Source: Candidatus Pacearchaeota archaeon
GTDB taxonomy: Archaea > Nanobdellota > Nanobdellia > Pacearchaeales > GW2011-AR1
Assembly: GCA_023140635.1 (NCBI GenBank)
Contig: JAGLLG010000039.1
Coordinates: 1 to 7,019 of the forward strand
Length of the DNA stretch: 7,019 bases
Direction: 5' to 3'
In this document: in pieces, positions 1 through 5,500 of the stretch
How the letters are laid out: each line of letters begins with the position of its first letter
How positions within the stretch are numbered: the first letter of the stretch is position 1
Notes under the pieces: model-generated
Database searches by the model: none
Seen by the model: only the letters and a program-made list of their open reading frames with translations
What the model was told of the DNA's origin: nothing
Program-made: the position numbers and the translations under genes

Positions 1-4
1 GTTT

Positions 5-499
5 ATGGATAATATATTTGCAAGTTCTTTTTTTACAGAGATGCTTTTGCCTTTTTTGTTAGTGTTCGTTGTGGTGTTTGCGATTTTGCAGAAGTCGAAG
101 GTTCTTGGAGATGGAAAGGCACAAGTTGATTCCTTAGTTGCGATGGTTATCGGTTTGATTTTAATTGGTGTTGAACAGCCTCGGGAAATTATTGTTAATT
201 TGATGCCTTGGATGGCTGTAGGTGTTGCGGTTATTTTGGTATTTCTTATTTTATATGGATTTGTTGCGGGGGATTTAACGAGTGCTCCGAAGTGGATGAA
301 GGCTACGTTTGGAACTTTGGCGGGGTTGTTTACTCTAGGTGTTGTGTTGCATGTTACAGGGTTGGGGAATGTAATTATGAGTTGGTTTTCTAGTTCGGGT
401 AGTGGAGATATTTGGATGAATGTTCTTATTGTTCTGTTGGTTATCGGAGCGATGGTTGTTGCGGTTGTTAGTGGGAAGAAAAAGAAGGAAGGGGAATAG
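5..499 (+). CDS. Small multi-pass membrane protein, first of three tandem paralogs
   Basis: A 164-residue protein of unknown function, almost entirely hydrophobic. About five membrane segments can be seen, near residues 13-28, 44-57, 67-89, 100-119 and 137-158, followed by a short basic tail (KKKKEGE). The first helix ends in a signature shared with the next two genes: P16-F17, a run of F/V residues, then K30-S31-K32-V33-L34-G35. A second shared pattern, VG followed by a hydrophobic helix ending in GF, lies near residues 72-86. No signal peptidase or catalytic motif is visible. The ATG at position 5 is taken as the start because it places the signature about 30 residues in, as in the third paralog. 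An upstream extension cannot be excluded because the window begins four bases earlier. Proximity to secretion ATPase and TadC-like genes suggests an accessory role in that machine, which is inference only. Confidence 0.8.
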   Translation: MDNIFASSFFTEMLLPFLLVFVVVFAILQKSKVLGDGKAQVDSLVAMVIGLILIGVEQPREIIVNLMPWMAVGVAVILVFLILYGFVAGDLTSAPKWMKATFGTLAGLFTLGVVLHVTGLGNVIMSWFSSSGSGDIWMNVLIVLLVIGAMVVAVVSGKKKKEGE

Positions 500-533
500 G
501 AGAGATTCTTTCAAAAGGTCGCTTCGCTCTCAA

Positions 534-554
534 TTGAAAATCAAAGATTTTCAA
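534..554. repeat. Perfect 9-bp inverted repeat next to a promoter
   Basis: The arm TTGAAAATC (534-542) and its exact reverse complement GATTTTCAA (546-554) flank a 3-base AAA spacer. The right arm runs into the AAAAG just before the TATA box of the second membrane-protein gene, where the BRE would be bound by TFB. It could be a repressor operator or a hairpin at the end of the first gene's transcript. The 9-mer TTTCAAAAG also occurs at 509-517 and 549-557, so the left arm could pair with either copy. There is no T-run after it, which argues against a simple terminator. Confidence 0.55.
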
Positions 555-557
555 AAG

Positions 558-566
558 ATATATAAA
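558..566 (+). promoter_or_regulatory. TATA box of the second membrane-protein gene
   Basis: ATATATAAA, preceded by an A-rich CAAAAG that could serve as BRE. The T of TATAAA (561) lies 27 bases before the ATG at 588. This is where archaeal transcription would start for a leaderless mRNA. No Shine-Dalgarno sequence precedes 588, which fits leaderless initiation. Confidence 0.5.
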
Positions 567-587
567 CGAGATTTTTCTTAGTTGGTT

Positions 588-1124
588 ATGATTACGGGGA
601 TGGTTACGACGATTACGGATGTTTTGAATATTTGGAATGATTTGGGCGTGTTCTCGTATATGATTCCGTTTTTGTTGTTGTTCGCTGTTGTGTTCGCTAT
701 TCTTGAGAAGTCGGAAGTTCTTGGAACGAATAAGTCTATTATGTCTATCGTTGCGGCGTCGATAGGTTTGCTTGCTTTGCAGTTTGATTTTGTTTCGGAG
801 TTTTTCGCAGTTATCTTTCCTCGATTTGGTGTGGGGATTTCGATTTTTTTAGTGTTAATAATTATGATTGGATTCTTTTTTCCAAAGGCTAAATGGGATG
901 AGGGGAAAAGCCAGTGGATTGGATGGGTTGTGGGAATTGGTGTTGTTCTTTGGGCTATTAGTGACTGGGATCGGTGGAGCAGTTATTCTGGATTTGGAGG
1001 GTGGTTTAATGAGTACTTTTGGTCGTTGATAGTTTTGGGTGTTTTGATTGGGGTGATAGTCTGGCTATCTAACCCCAGTCCAAATAGACCTACCGAAACT
1101 ACTGCTCCGAGGACGACTGTTTAA
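588..1124 (+). CDS. Small multi-pass membrane protein, second of three tandem paralogs
   Basis: A 178-residue integral membrane protein of unknown function. Predicted membrane segments lie near residues 25-39, 51-64, 79-100, 112-128 and 147-163, with a polar Pro/Thr-rich tail (SNPSPNRPTETTAPRTTV). The family signature is P27-F28 followed by an F/V/A helix and K41-S42-E43-V44-L45-G46, aligning with the genes on either side. Compared with them it has a longer amphipathic N-terminus and an aromatic-rich loop (WDRWSSYSGFGGWF) between the last two helices. The ATG at 588 is preferred over an in-frame TTG at 582 because it sits at the expected transcription start of the TATA box at 558-566. Its stop codon is one base before the next ATG, so the second and third genes are surely co-transcribed. 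Confidence 0.78.
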   Translation: MITGMVTTITDVLNIWNDLGVFSYMIPFLLLFAVVFAILEKSEVLGTNKSIMSIVAASIGLLALQFDFVSEFFAVIFPRFGVGISIFLVLIIMIGFFFPKAKWDEGKSQWIGWVVGIGVVLWAISDWDRWSSYSGFGGWFNEYFWSLIVLGVLIGVIVWLSNPSPNRPTETTAPRTTV

Positions 1125-1125
1125 G

Positions 1126-1617
1126 ATGGTAGCAGAAGCATCGGTTTCGGCGGTTGGATATTTTATGCCAATATTTGCGTTCTTGTTAGTTTTTATTGTG
1201 GTGTATGCACTTTTAGTTAAGTCGAAGGTTCTCGGAGATAATCAGGCAGTCATGCTTTTTATTTCGTTTATCTTGTCGAGTTTTTTTATTGTTCAGACTT
1301 CTTTGGTTGAGTTTGTGAAGTTTACTTCTGCGTGGTTTGTCGTGGGGATTGTTGCAGTTTTCTTTTTGATAGCGTTGCTGGGGTTCTTGCCGGGGAAGAC
1401 GCCGTTTGAGTTTTTGAGTAAGGGGAATTGGTTTTCGTGGGTGGTTTTTGGAATCTTAGCGATATTTTTCATAACTTCTTCGTCTTATATCTTTAATTGG
1501 ATTATTAATTGGGGTCTTTTTAGGGATTGGTTTAGTAGTGAATGGTTTGGGATGGTTTTGCTTTTGTTTATTGCAGGTGTCGTTGCTTGGAAGATTGTTC
1601 CAATCGTTAAGAAATAA
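1126..1617 (+). CDS. Small multi-pass membrane protein, third of three tandem paralogs
   Basis: A 163-residue integral membrane protein, the third member of the local family. The signature is M14-P15, a hydrophobic helix to residue 30, then K32-S33-K34-V35-L36-G37. The later shared pattern VVG followed by a hydrophobic helix ending in GFLPGK is also present. About five membrane segments end in a short basic tail (IVPIVKK), resembling the first paralog more than the second. Even the DNA of the signature is close to the first copy (AAGTCGAAGGTTCT in both). The start codon follows the upstream stop by one base and only a weak GAGG lies 13 bases upstream, so translation is probably coupled to the preceding gene. 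It ends 24 bp from the convergent coiled-coil gene; no convincing terminator is visible in that gap. Confidence 0.8.
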   Translation: MVAEASVSAVGYFMPIFAFLLVFIVVYALLVKSKVLGDNQAVMLFISFILSSFFIVQTSLVEFVKFTSAWFVVGIVAVFFLIALLGFLPGKTPFEFLSKGNWFSWVVFGILAIFFITSSSYIFNWIINWGLFRDWFSSEWFGMVLLLFIAGVVAWKIVPIVKK

Positions 1618-1641
1618 TTAGGAATTAATTTTGTAATAACA

Positions 1642-2349
1642 TTATTTAGCTAGTTTTTTTAGTTCTTTGTAGTTGTCTACTAAGGGATTCATTAGTTTTG
1701 AGACTGTTCCGTGGAGGTTATCAAGGTCCTTATGTATCATTGCGTTGCTTTCGCCAAACTCCCCAATTTTTCCTATGATTGCTTGTTGTAATTTGTCTAT
1801 TGAATTTTCAATTCTTTTTAATCTGTCGTCGATGTCATCTACTTTATTCTGAATTGAGGTTTTGAAGGAGACTAAATCTCCTGTTTTCTTTTTGAATTCG
1901 TCGAGCTTTTCTATTGCTACTTGTTCTGCTATTTCGGATATTGTTTCTGTGTCAAGCGTGTTTTGGGGAGCATAGTAATCTTGTGGAGAATATGCTTGAG
2001 GTGTCTGGGTATAGTAGTCGTCTTGAGGTTGTTGCATATCTTGTCCTTGTGGAGGATAGATTTCAGGTGTCTGAGATTGTTGCATTTCTTGAACATTAGG
2101 TGCTTGAGCTATTTGCTCTGGTGAATCCATAGGTGTAGGTTGCATATCTTGTCCTTGTGGAGGATAGATCTCCGGTGCAGGTGCTTGAGCTATCTGTTCC
2201 GATGGAGAGACTGCGTTTTTAATTTTTAACTGATTTAGAGAATCGTTAATTTCCTGGGGATGTACACCTTCGTTTTGTAACTGTGTTGTGATTTGTGTTT
2301 CAGATAATCCTTGTTTTTGCATATCAATTACTCGATCTAATGTGGTCAT
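1642..2349 (-). CDS. Soluble protein with helical N-terminal domain, P/Q-rich repeat linker and coiled coil
   Basis: A 235-residue protein in three parts. Residues 1-45 form a small helical region (LDRVIDMQKQGLSETQITTQL then GVHPQEINDSLNQLK), suggestive of a helical binding domain. Residues 46-130 are a Pro/Gln/Tyr-rich, likely disordered linker with repeats: PEIYPPQGQDMQ at 59-70 and 95-106, and EQIAQAP at 51-57 and 78-84. Residues 131-235 are a heptad-rich helix, likely a coiled coil, ending near NPLVDNYKELKK. The C-terminal part loosely recalls archaellar accessory proteins of the FlaC/FlaD type, which end in a helix plus an NPF/NPL segment; this is a guess from pattern. No signal peptide or membrane helix is seen. 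ATG 2349 is chosen over an in-frame TTG at 2361; neither has a Shine-Dalgarno sequence. It is the second gene of a - strand operon. Confidence 0.78.
   Translation of the reverse strand: MTTLDRVIDMQKQGLSETQITTQLQNEGVHPQEINDSLNQLKIKNAVSPSEQIAQAPAPEIYPPQGQDMQPTPMDSPEQIAQAPNVQEMQQSQTPEIYPPQGQDMQQPQDDYYTQTPQAYSPQDYYAPQNTLDTETISEIAEQVAIEKLDEFKKKTGDLVSFKTSIQNKVDDIDDRLKRIENSIDKLQQAIIGKIGEFGESNAMIHKDLDNLHGTVSKLMNPLVDNYKELKKLAK
2031..2169. repeat. 31-bp exact direct repeat inside the P/Q linker gene
   Basis: The stretch at 2031-2061 recurs exactly at 2139-2169, 108 bp away (36 codons), and encodes the two PEIYPPQGQDMQ units. A second pair, AGGTGCTTGAGCTAT, occurs at 2098-2112 and 2179-2193, offset by 81 bp, for the two EQIAQAP units. 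The 27-bp difference between the offsets means nine codons were inserted or deleted inside one unit. The near-perfect DNA identity suggests recent duplication or ongoing slippage or conversion. Confidence 0.8.
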
Positions 2350-2363
2350 AGGATTATACAAAC

Positions 2364-2753
2364 TTAGGAGTATTTATTTGTTTCTTTTTTGGAAAGCTTG
2401 TCTTCGATTAATTCTTCAACATCTTTTTTCCTCATGAATTCGAGTGGCTGAAAATCTTTGAGCATTCTTTCAATAAGGATTATCTCATCTTTTTTTACAA
2501 ATTTATTAAATTCAGAGAGAAGGCTGTTAGAAACTTTTTTTATCTTGCTTAAATTTTCTTTTATCTCTAGATTCTCTTTTTTTATTTCAGTTAGTTCGTT
2601 TTCTAGTTCTTGTCGTGAGGAGATCAAATTTCCTCCCAATAATAAGACTCGTTCTCTAATTAGTTTGTTTCTTTCGTCGAGATCTCTTAGTCTAGTATTA
2701 AAATCTGATAAAAGAAATTGGACTTGGTCAGTGTTTTCTTGTTGTTCTATCAT
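2364..2753 (-). CDS. Coiled-coil protein of unknown function
   Basis: A 129-residue, highly charged, helical protein without signal peptide or membrane segment. Residues 10-40 (FLLSDFNTRLRDLDERNKLI then RERVLLLGGNL) and 48-88 (ELENELTEIKKENLEIKENL then SKIKKVSNSLLSEF) read as long amphipathic helices with Leu/Ile at heptad spacing. A C-terminal segment with FQPLEFMRKKDVEELIEDKL could be a small separate helical unit. I do not recognise a named family. The ATG at 2753 is 28 bases downstream of the T of a TATAAA on the - strand, consistent with a leaderless message. The following gene begins 2 or 14 bases after this stop, so the two coiled-coil proteins form one operon and may interact. They are transcribed divergently from the secretion ATPase, which makes a cytoplasmic accessory role plausible but unproven. 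Confidence 0.75.
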   Translation of the reverse strand: MIEQQENTDQVQFLLSDFNTRLRDLDERNKLIRERVLLLGGNLISSRQELENELTEIKKENLEIKENLSKIKKVSNSLLSEFNKFVKKDEIILIERMLKDFQPLEFMRKKDVEELIEDKLSKKETNKYS

Positions 2754-2775
2754 CCCTGTTTACTAGTTTAGGAAG

Positions 2776-2784
2776 TTTATAATT
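2776..2784 (-). promoter_or_regulatory. TATA box of the coiled-coil operon
   Basis: On the - strand this reads AATTATAAA. The T of TATAAA (2781) is 28 bases from the A of the ATG at 2753, predicting transcription from or next to the start codon. This spacing matches that at the second membrane gene and the MNT gene. Confidence 0.45.
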
Positions 2785-2974
2785 GTTTAGGGTTTTGTTT
2801 TAGATGATGAAGGTTGTATAGTCTTTATTACCAATATCTTTTAATATCTGTTTTTGTTGAGTATAATTGGGTGAAGTAAAATGATAATTAAAATTTTTGA
2901 GAAAGGTGGTTTTTGCTATAAATAAAATGGGGAAAAATATTTTAAAATTATGCAATGACTTCGTCCTTGCTGAT
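2785..2974. other. Divergent intergenic control region
   Basis: This AT-rich stretch separates the - strand coiled-coil operon from the + strand secretion ATPase and must hold both promoters. No tRNA, CRISPR or convincing gene is seen in it. It contains a C-box-like ATGATGA (2804-2810), but no CTGA D box lies at a suitable distance, so a C/D guide RNA is not supported. A 51-codon - strand reading frame (2955-2800) has only a TTG start and overlaps the ATPase promoter, so it was not called. Confidence 0.5.
2917..2924 (+). promoter_or_regulatory. Probable TATA box of the secretion ATPase gene
   Basis: TATAAATA would give transcription starting near 2944 and a leader of roughly 50 bases that contains a Shine-Dalgarno sequence. 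An alternative AT-rich element, TTTTAAAA at 2940-2947, would start transcription near 2968. Either transcript includes the hairpin at 2975-2994. This gene therefore appears to be leadered, unlike the leaderless genes nearby. Confidence 0.4.
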
Positions 2975-2994
2975 CAAAAACATGGAGGTTTTTG
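2975..2994 (+). promoter_or_regulatory. Shine-Dalgarno sequence in a hairpin upstream of the ATPase start
   Basis: CAAAAAC (2975-2981) pairs perfectly with GTTTTTG (2988-2994) around the 6-base loop ATGGAG. The GGAGGT at 2984-2989 is a strong Shine-Dalgarno sequence, 8 bases before ATG 2998, and it straddles the loop and the 3' arm. The spacing decides the start: an in-frame TTG at 2992 would be only 2 bases from it. The stem is mostly A-U, so it could open readily and tune translation. Confidence 0.5.
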
Positions 2995-2997
2995 CTA

Positions 2998-5268
2998 ATG
3001 ATATTCAAAGATGACACGCCGTTGTATTCTTATGAGGTTGTTCGGGAGAGTGGGGAGAATGTAATGTATGTGAATTATCTTGGGGCTAATTTTGTTCCGT
3101 CGCTGATTGATTCGGCGAAGGTGATGGCACGGACAATTGATAATCTAAAGGAGGATTCTAATATTAGTAGGCTTGTTTTTGTTCAGCAAAGAAATTATTC
3201 TCATGATTTTTCTCAGGTGAGAATGTTGATTGAAGTGGCGAATCTTTTTGATTTTTTGACTAAACAAGAGAGAATTGTTTCTCCCGAAAAACTATCGCAT
3301 CTAGGGATCTATTATTATAATGCTTATGCTTTATTGAATCATGTTGTTAATGAAGTTTTGAAGCAGGATCCTATGAAGGCTTATCGTGAGTTGAAGGCCA
3401 CGCTTTTTGAGCAGAAGGCTTTGTTGGAAAGTAGCAAAGGTTCTATAGAATATGTTAGAATTCTTGAGAAGATGATTGGTTATTTTGATAATTTACTTTT
3501 GGTTCAAAAATTGAAATTGTCTTTTGATAGTTATACTGGAGGTGGGAGGGAGATTTATTCTGAGGTTTTTCGTGCAGATATTATGCCGAACTTTACTTTC
3601 ACTAGGATGGTGGCGAGGATTCCGGATGATGGAGAAATTGTGAAGCAATATAGTATTGCAAAGGGGCATGATAAGAGTTTGGTCACGATTTTTCGTCGAC
3701 CGAACAAGGCGAAGTTGGTTTATCATTTATCACCTCCAGAATATACTCTCGATGAAGATCATCATATGCTTTTGAATTTAGCGCGGAATGTTTTGATTGA
3801 GCATCGGCCTACAGGGGATGAGTTTAATGATCCTGAAAGAACGCGACAAGTTTTTTTTAATGTGGCGAGGGATTTACTTTCTGATCTAGCGAGTAACAAA
3901 AAGATTAAATTGAGTTATGCTGATTTGACTAAGCTGGCTAATATTTTAGTGAGACATACTATTGGTTTTGGGGTTCTTGAAGTTTTGTTGCAGGATGAAA
4001 ATTTGCAAGATATTATGGTTAATGCACCTGTTTCATTATCGCCAATTTTTGTTAGACATAATGATTTTGATGAGTGTGTTACAAATTTAATTCCGTCGCA
4101 AGAGGATGCAGATTCTTGGGCTGCAAAATTTAGAATGACTTCTGGTCGGGCACTAGATGAGGCGAATCCTATCTTAGATACTAATTTGGAATTAAAAGAT
4201 GTGAGTGCGAGAGTTGCGATTATTCAGCAGCCTTTGTCTGCAGGGGGTTTAGCTTATGCTTTGAGGAGGCATAGGGGTAATCCGTGGACGCTGCCATTGT
4301 TTATCAAAAATAAAATGATTGATAGTCTTGGTGCAGGGTTGTTGAGTTTTATGATTGATGGAGCAAGGACGATGTTGGTTGCAGGGACGCGATCGTCTGG
4401 AAAGACGTCTCTGCTGGGTTCGTTGCTTTTGGAGATTATGCCTAATCATCGTATAATTACTGTGGAGGATACTTTAGAACTTCCTGTCTCTGCTATGAGG
4501 AAGTTGGATTATGATATTTTGTCGTTGAAGGTTCGGTCTGCTTTAGCTGGTGAGTCAGCTGAGGTTTCGGCTGAGGAAGGGATTCGGGCGTCGCTGCGTT
4601 TAGGGGATTCTTCTTTGATTGTTGGGGAGATTCGTTCGGCTGAGGCAAAGGCTTTGTATGAGGCAATGAGGGTTGGTGCTTTGGCGAATGTCGTTGCTGG
4701 GACGATTCATGGAGGTTCTCCGTATTCGGTTTTTGATAGGGTTGTTAATGATTTAGGAGTTCCTGTCACTTCTTTTAAGGCGACAGATTTGGTTGTTGTT
4801 GCGAATCCAATTAAGTCTGCGGATGGTCTTCATTCCTGGAGAAGAATTTTGCAGATTACAGAGGTTCGGAAGCATTGGACGAAAGATCCTTTGGTCGAGG
4901 GTGGTTTTGTTGATTTGATGAAGTATGATGTTAAGGAGGATATGATCAAGCCGACGGAGGATTTGATTAATGGGGATTCTGAGATTATGAAAGAGATTGC
5001 GGCGAATGTTAGGGGTTGGGCTGGGAATTGGGACGCGGTTTGGGACAACGTTGTTCTTCGTCAGAAGATTAAGCAGGAGAGTGTTGATTTTGCGGAGAGG
5101 ATGAAGATGCCGGAGTTGTTGGAGGCTGGATGGACTGTGAAGTCAAATAATGCGTTTCATCAGATTTCTGATAAGGTTAGTAAAGAAATTGGTTTGCCGA
5201 CGAGTGGGGAGGTTTTTCCGAAGTGGAAAAAGTGGTTAGAGGGTGAGAGTAAGAGGGTGGGGATTTGA
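2998..5268 (+). CDS. Type II/IV secretion system ATPase (GspE/FlaI/TadA superfamily)
   Basis: A 756-residue cytoplasmic hexameric-type motor ATPase that powers assembly of type IV pilus-like filaments or secretion. The visible core comprises Walker A G463-T-R-S-S-G468-K469-T470, the Asp box ITVEDTLELP (487-496, E490/D491), Walker B LIVGEIR (540-546, E544) and the His box GTIHGGSP (568-575, H571). Upstream, YHLSPPEYTL and the arginine-rich ALRRHRGNPWTLP (R423, R424, R426) match the N2-domain/linker pattern of archaeal members. About 240 N-terminal residues with long helices precede this, and about 130 residues follow the motor core, making it clearly longer than FlaI or bacterial TadA. The catalytic residues look intact, so it should hydrolyse ATP. 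ATG 2998 is chosen from the Shine-Dalgarno sequence at 2984-2989. The expected partner, a TadC-like platform protein, appears downstream at 6517 but is separated by an MNT-HEPN module. Archaellum-specific FlaI is unlikely, as no archaellin genes are nearby. Confidence 0.93.
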   Translation: MIFKDDTPLYSYEVVRESGENVMYVNYLGANFVPSLIDSAKVMARTIDNLKEDSNISRLVFVQQRNYSHDFSQVRMLIEVANLFDFLTKQERIVSPEKLSHLGIYYYNAYALLNHVVNEVLKQDPMKAYRELKATLFEQKALLESSKGSIEYVRILEKMIGYFDNLLLVQKLKLSFDSYTGGGREIYSEVFRADIMPNFTFTRMVARIPDDGEIVKQYSIAKGHDKSLVTIFRRPNKAKLVYHLSPPEYTLDEDHHMLLNLARNVLIEHRPTGDEFNDPERTRQVFFNVARDLLSDLASNKKIKLSYADLTKLANILVRHTIGFGVLEVLLQDENLQDIMVNAPVSLSPIFVRHNDFDECVTNLIPSQEDADSWAAKFRMTSGRALDEANPILDTNLELKDVSARVAIIQQPLSAGGLAYALRRHRGNPWTLPLFIKNKMIDSLGAGLLSFMIDGARTMLVAGTRSSGKTSLLGSLLLEIMPNHRIITVEDTLELPVSAMRKLDYDILSLKVRSALAGESAEVSAEEGIRASLRLGDSSLIVGEIRSAEAKALYEAMRVGALANVVAGTIHGGSPYSVFDRVVNDLGVPVTSFKATDLVVVANPIKSADGLHSWRRILQITEVRKHWTKDPLVEGGFVDLMKYDVKEDMIKPTEDLINGDSEIMKEIAANVRGWAGNWDAVWDNVVLRQKIKQESVDFAERMKMPELLEAGWTVKSNNAFHQISDKVSKEIGLPTSGEVFPKWKKWLEGESKRVGI

Positions 5269-5288
5269 TTTTTTGTTGAGAGGTTAGT

Positions 5289-5296
5289 TTTATAAA
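5289..5296 (+). promoter_or_regulatory. TATA-like element downstream of the ATPase gene
   Basis: TTTATAAA; its TATAAA begins at 5291 and would place transcription starts near 5318. No ATG lies there in a useful frame. It could drive the possible small ORF at 5315-5431 or a read-through into the MNT-HEPN region. Confidence 0.25.
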
Positions 5297-5314
5297 TGTG
5301 GAGATATTGGGGAG

Positions 5315-5431
5315 ATTGTCAAGGAGGATGTTGATTTTTTATGGTTGTGGGTTGTTTTGGGGTTGGTTTGTGTTTTGGTTATTGGGGTTTATGTTAGGTT
5401 GAGGAGAAGAATAAAAGGGTGTGAAAAGTAG
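5315..5431 (+). other. Possible small single-pass membrane protein without a standard start
   Basis: The frame ending at TAG 5429-5431 is open from 5288. From ATT 5315 it reads about 38 residues: an acidic N-terminus (VKEDVDF), one strongly hydrophobic helix (WLWVVLGLVCVLVIGVYV) and a basic tail (RLRRRIKGCEK). That arrangement is typical of a real small membrane protein. However, no ATG or GTG lies in this frame and the first TTG (5345) is already inside the helix. A start would have to be ATT (5315) or the frame is a relic. The ATG at 5328, just after AAGGAGG, opens another frame with only 24 residues. GT-rich DNA reads as hydrophobic residues in many frames, so chance is a real alternative. 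Confidence 0.3.
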
Positions 5432-5461
5432 TTTCTATGTTTTGTGTTTCTAATCAGAACA

Positions 5462-5469
5462 TTTAAATA
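5462..5469 (+). promoter_or_regulatory. TATA box of the MNT-HEPN module
   Basis: TTTAAATA is a full match to the archaeal TATA consensus TTTAWATA. Its centre is about 27 bases before the ATG at 5493. This supports a leaderless MNT transcript and makes the upstream in-frame ATG at 5484 unlikely, since it would lie before the predicted transcription start. Confidence 0.6.
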
Positions 5470-5474
5470 CTATC

Positions 5475-5500
5475 GTAACAAATATGTTACATATGTCACA
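5475..5500. promoter_or_regulatory. Three-half-site operator overlapping the MNT start
   Basis: Three half-sites recur with exact 10-bp phasing: GTAACA (5475-5480), its inverse TGTTAC (5485-5490) and GTCACA (5495-5500, one mismatch). The first two form the perfect inverted repeat GTAACA-N4-TGTTAC. The second and third form the near-perfect palindrome TGTTACATATGTCACA centred on ACATATGT. The array spans from just after the TATA box to the start codon. A bound protein would therefore face one side of the helix and block initiation. The wHTH encoded by the gene itself is the obvious candidate for autoregulation, by inference. Confidence 0.6.

Noticed and set aside
517..531. Tandem TCGCT/TCGCT motif (GGTCGCTTCGCTCTC) as a possible REP-like element
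   Set aside because: Only one short copy in the window and no self-complementary arms; genome-wide copies cannot be checked here.
1618..1641. Bidirectional terminator between convergent genes
   Set aside because: Only 24 AT-rich bases with no stable stem and no clear T-run on either strand.
2804..2810. C-box motif ATGATGA suggesting a C/D box guide RNA
   Set aside because: No CTGA D or D' box lies within a normal distance and there is no terminal stem.
2800..2955. 51-codon - strand frame with a TTG start in the divergent intergenic region
   Set aside because: No ATG, no Shine-Dalgarno or TATA box at proper spacing, overlaps the + strand ATPase promoter, and reads like AT-rich chance sequence.
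2908..2997. 11-bp direct repeat GGTTTTTGCTA at 2908-2918 and 2987-2997
   Set aside because: One copy overlaps a TATA box and one the Shine-Dalgarno/start region; T-rich sequence makes a chance match likely and no third copy or symmetry supports an operator.
2982..3014. Ten-codon overlapping frame starting at ATG 2982 upstream of the ATPase
   Set aside because: The ATG is part of the hairpin loop with no Shine-Dalgarno of its own, and the peptide MEVFANDIQR shows no leader-peptide feature.
5269..5274. T6 run after the ATPase stop as a transcription terminator
   Set aside because: A single short T-run is weak evidence in AT-rich DNA, and T-runs of this length also occur inside genes here.
5328..5402. 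24-residue frame from ATG 5328 immediately after AAGGAGG
   Set aside because: The purine-rich stretch abuts the ATG, too close to act as a Shine-Dalgarno, and the peptide is a low-complexity hydrophobic read of GT-rich DNA.
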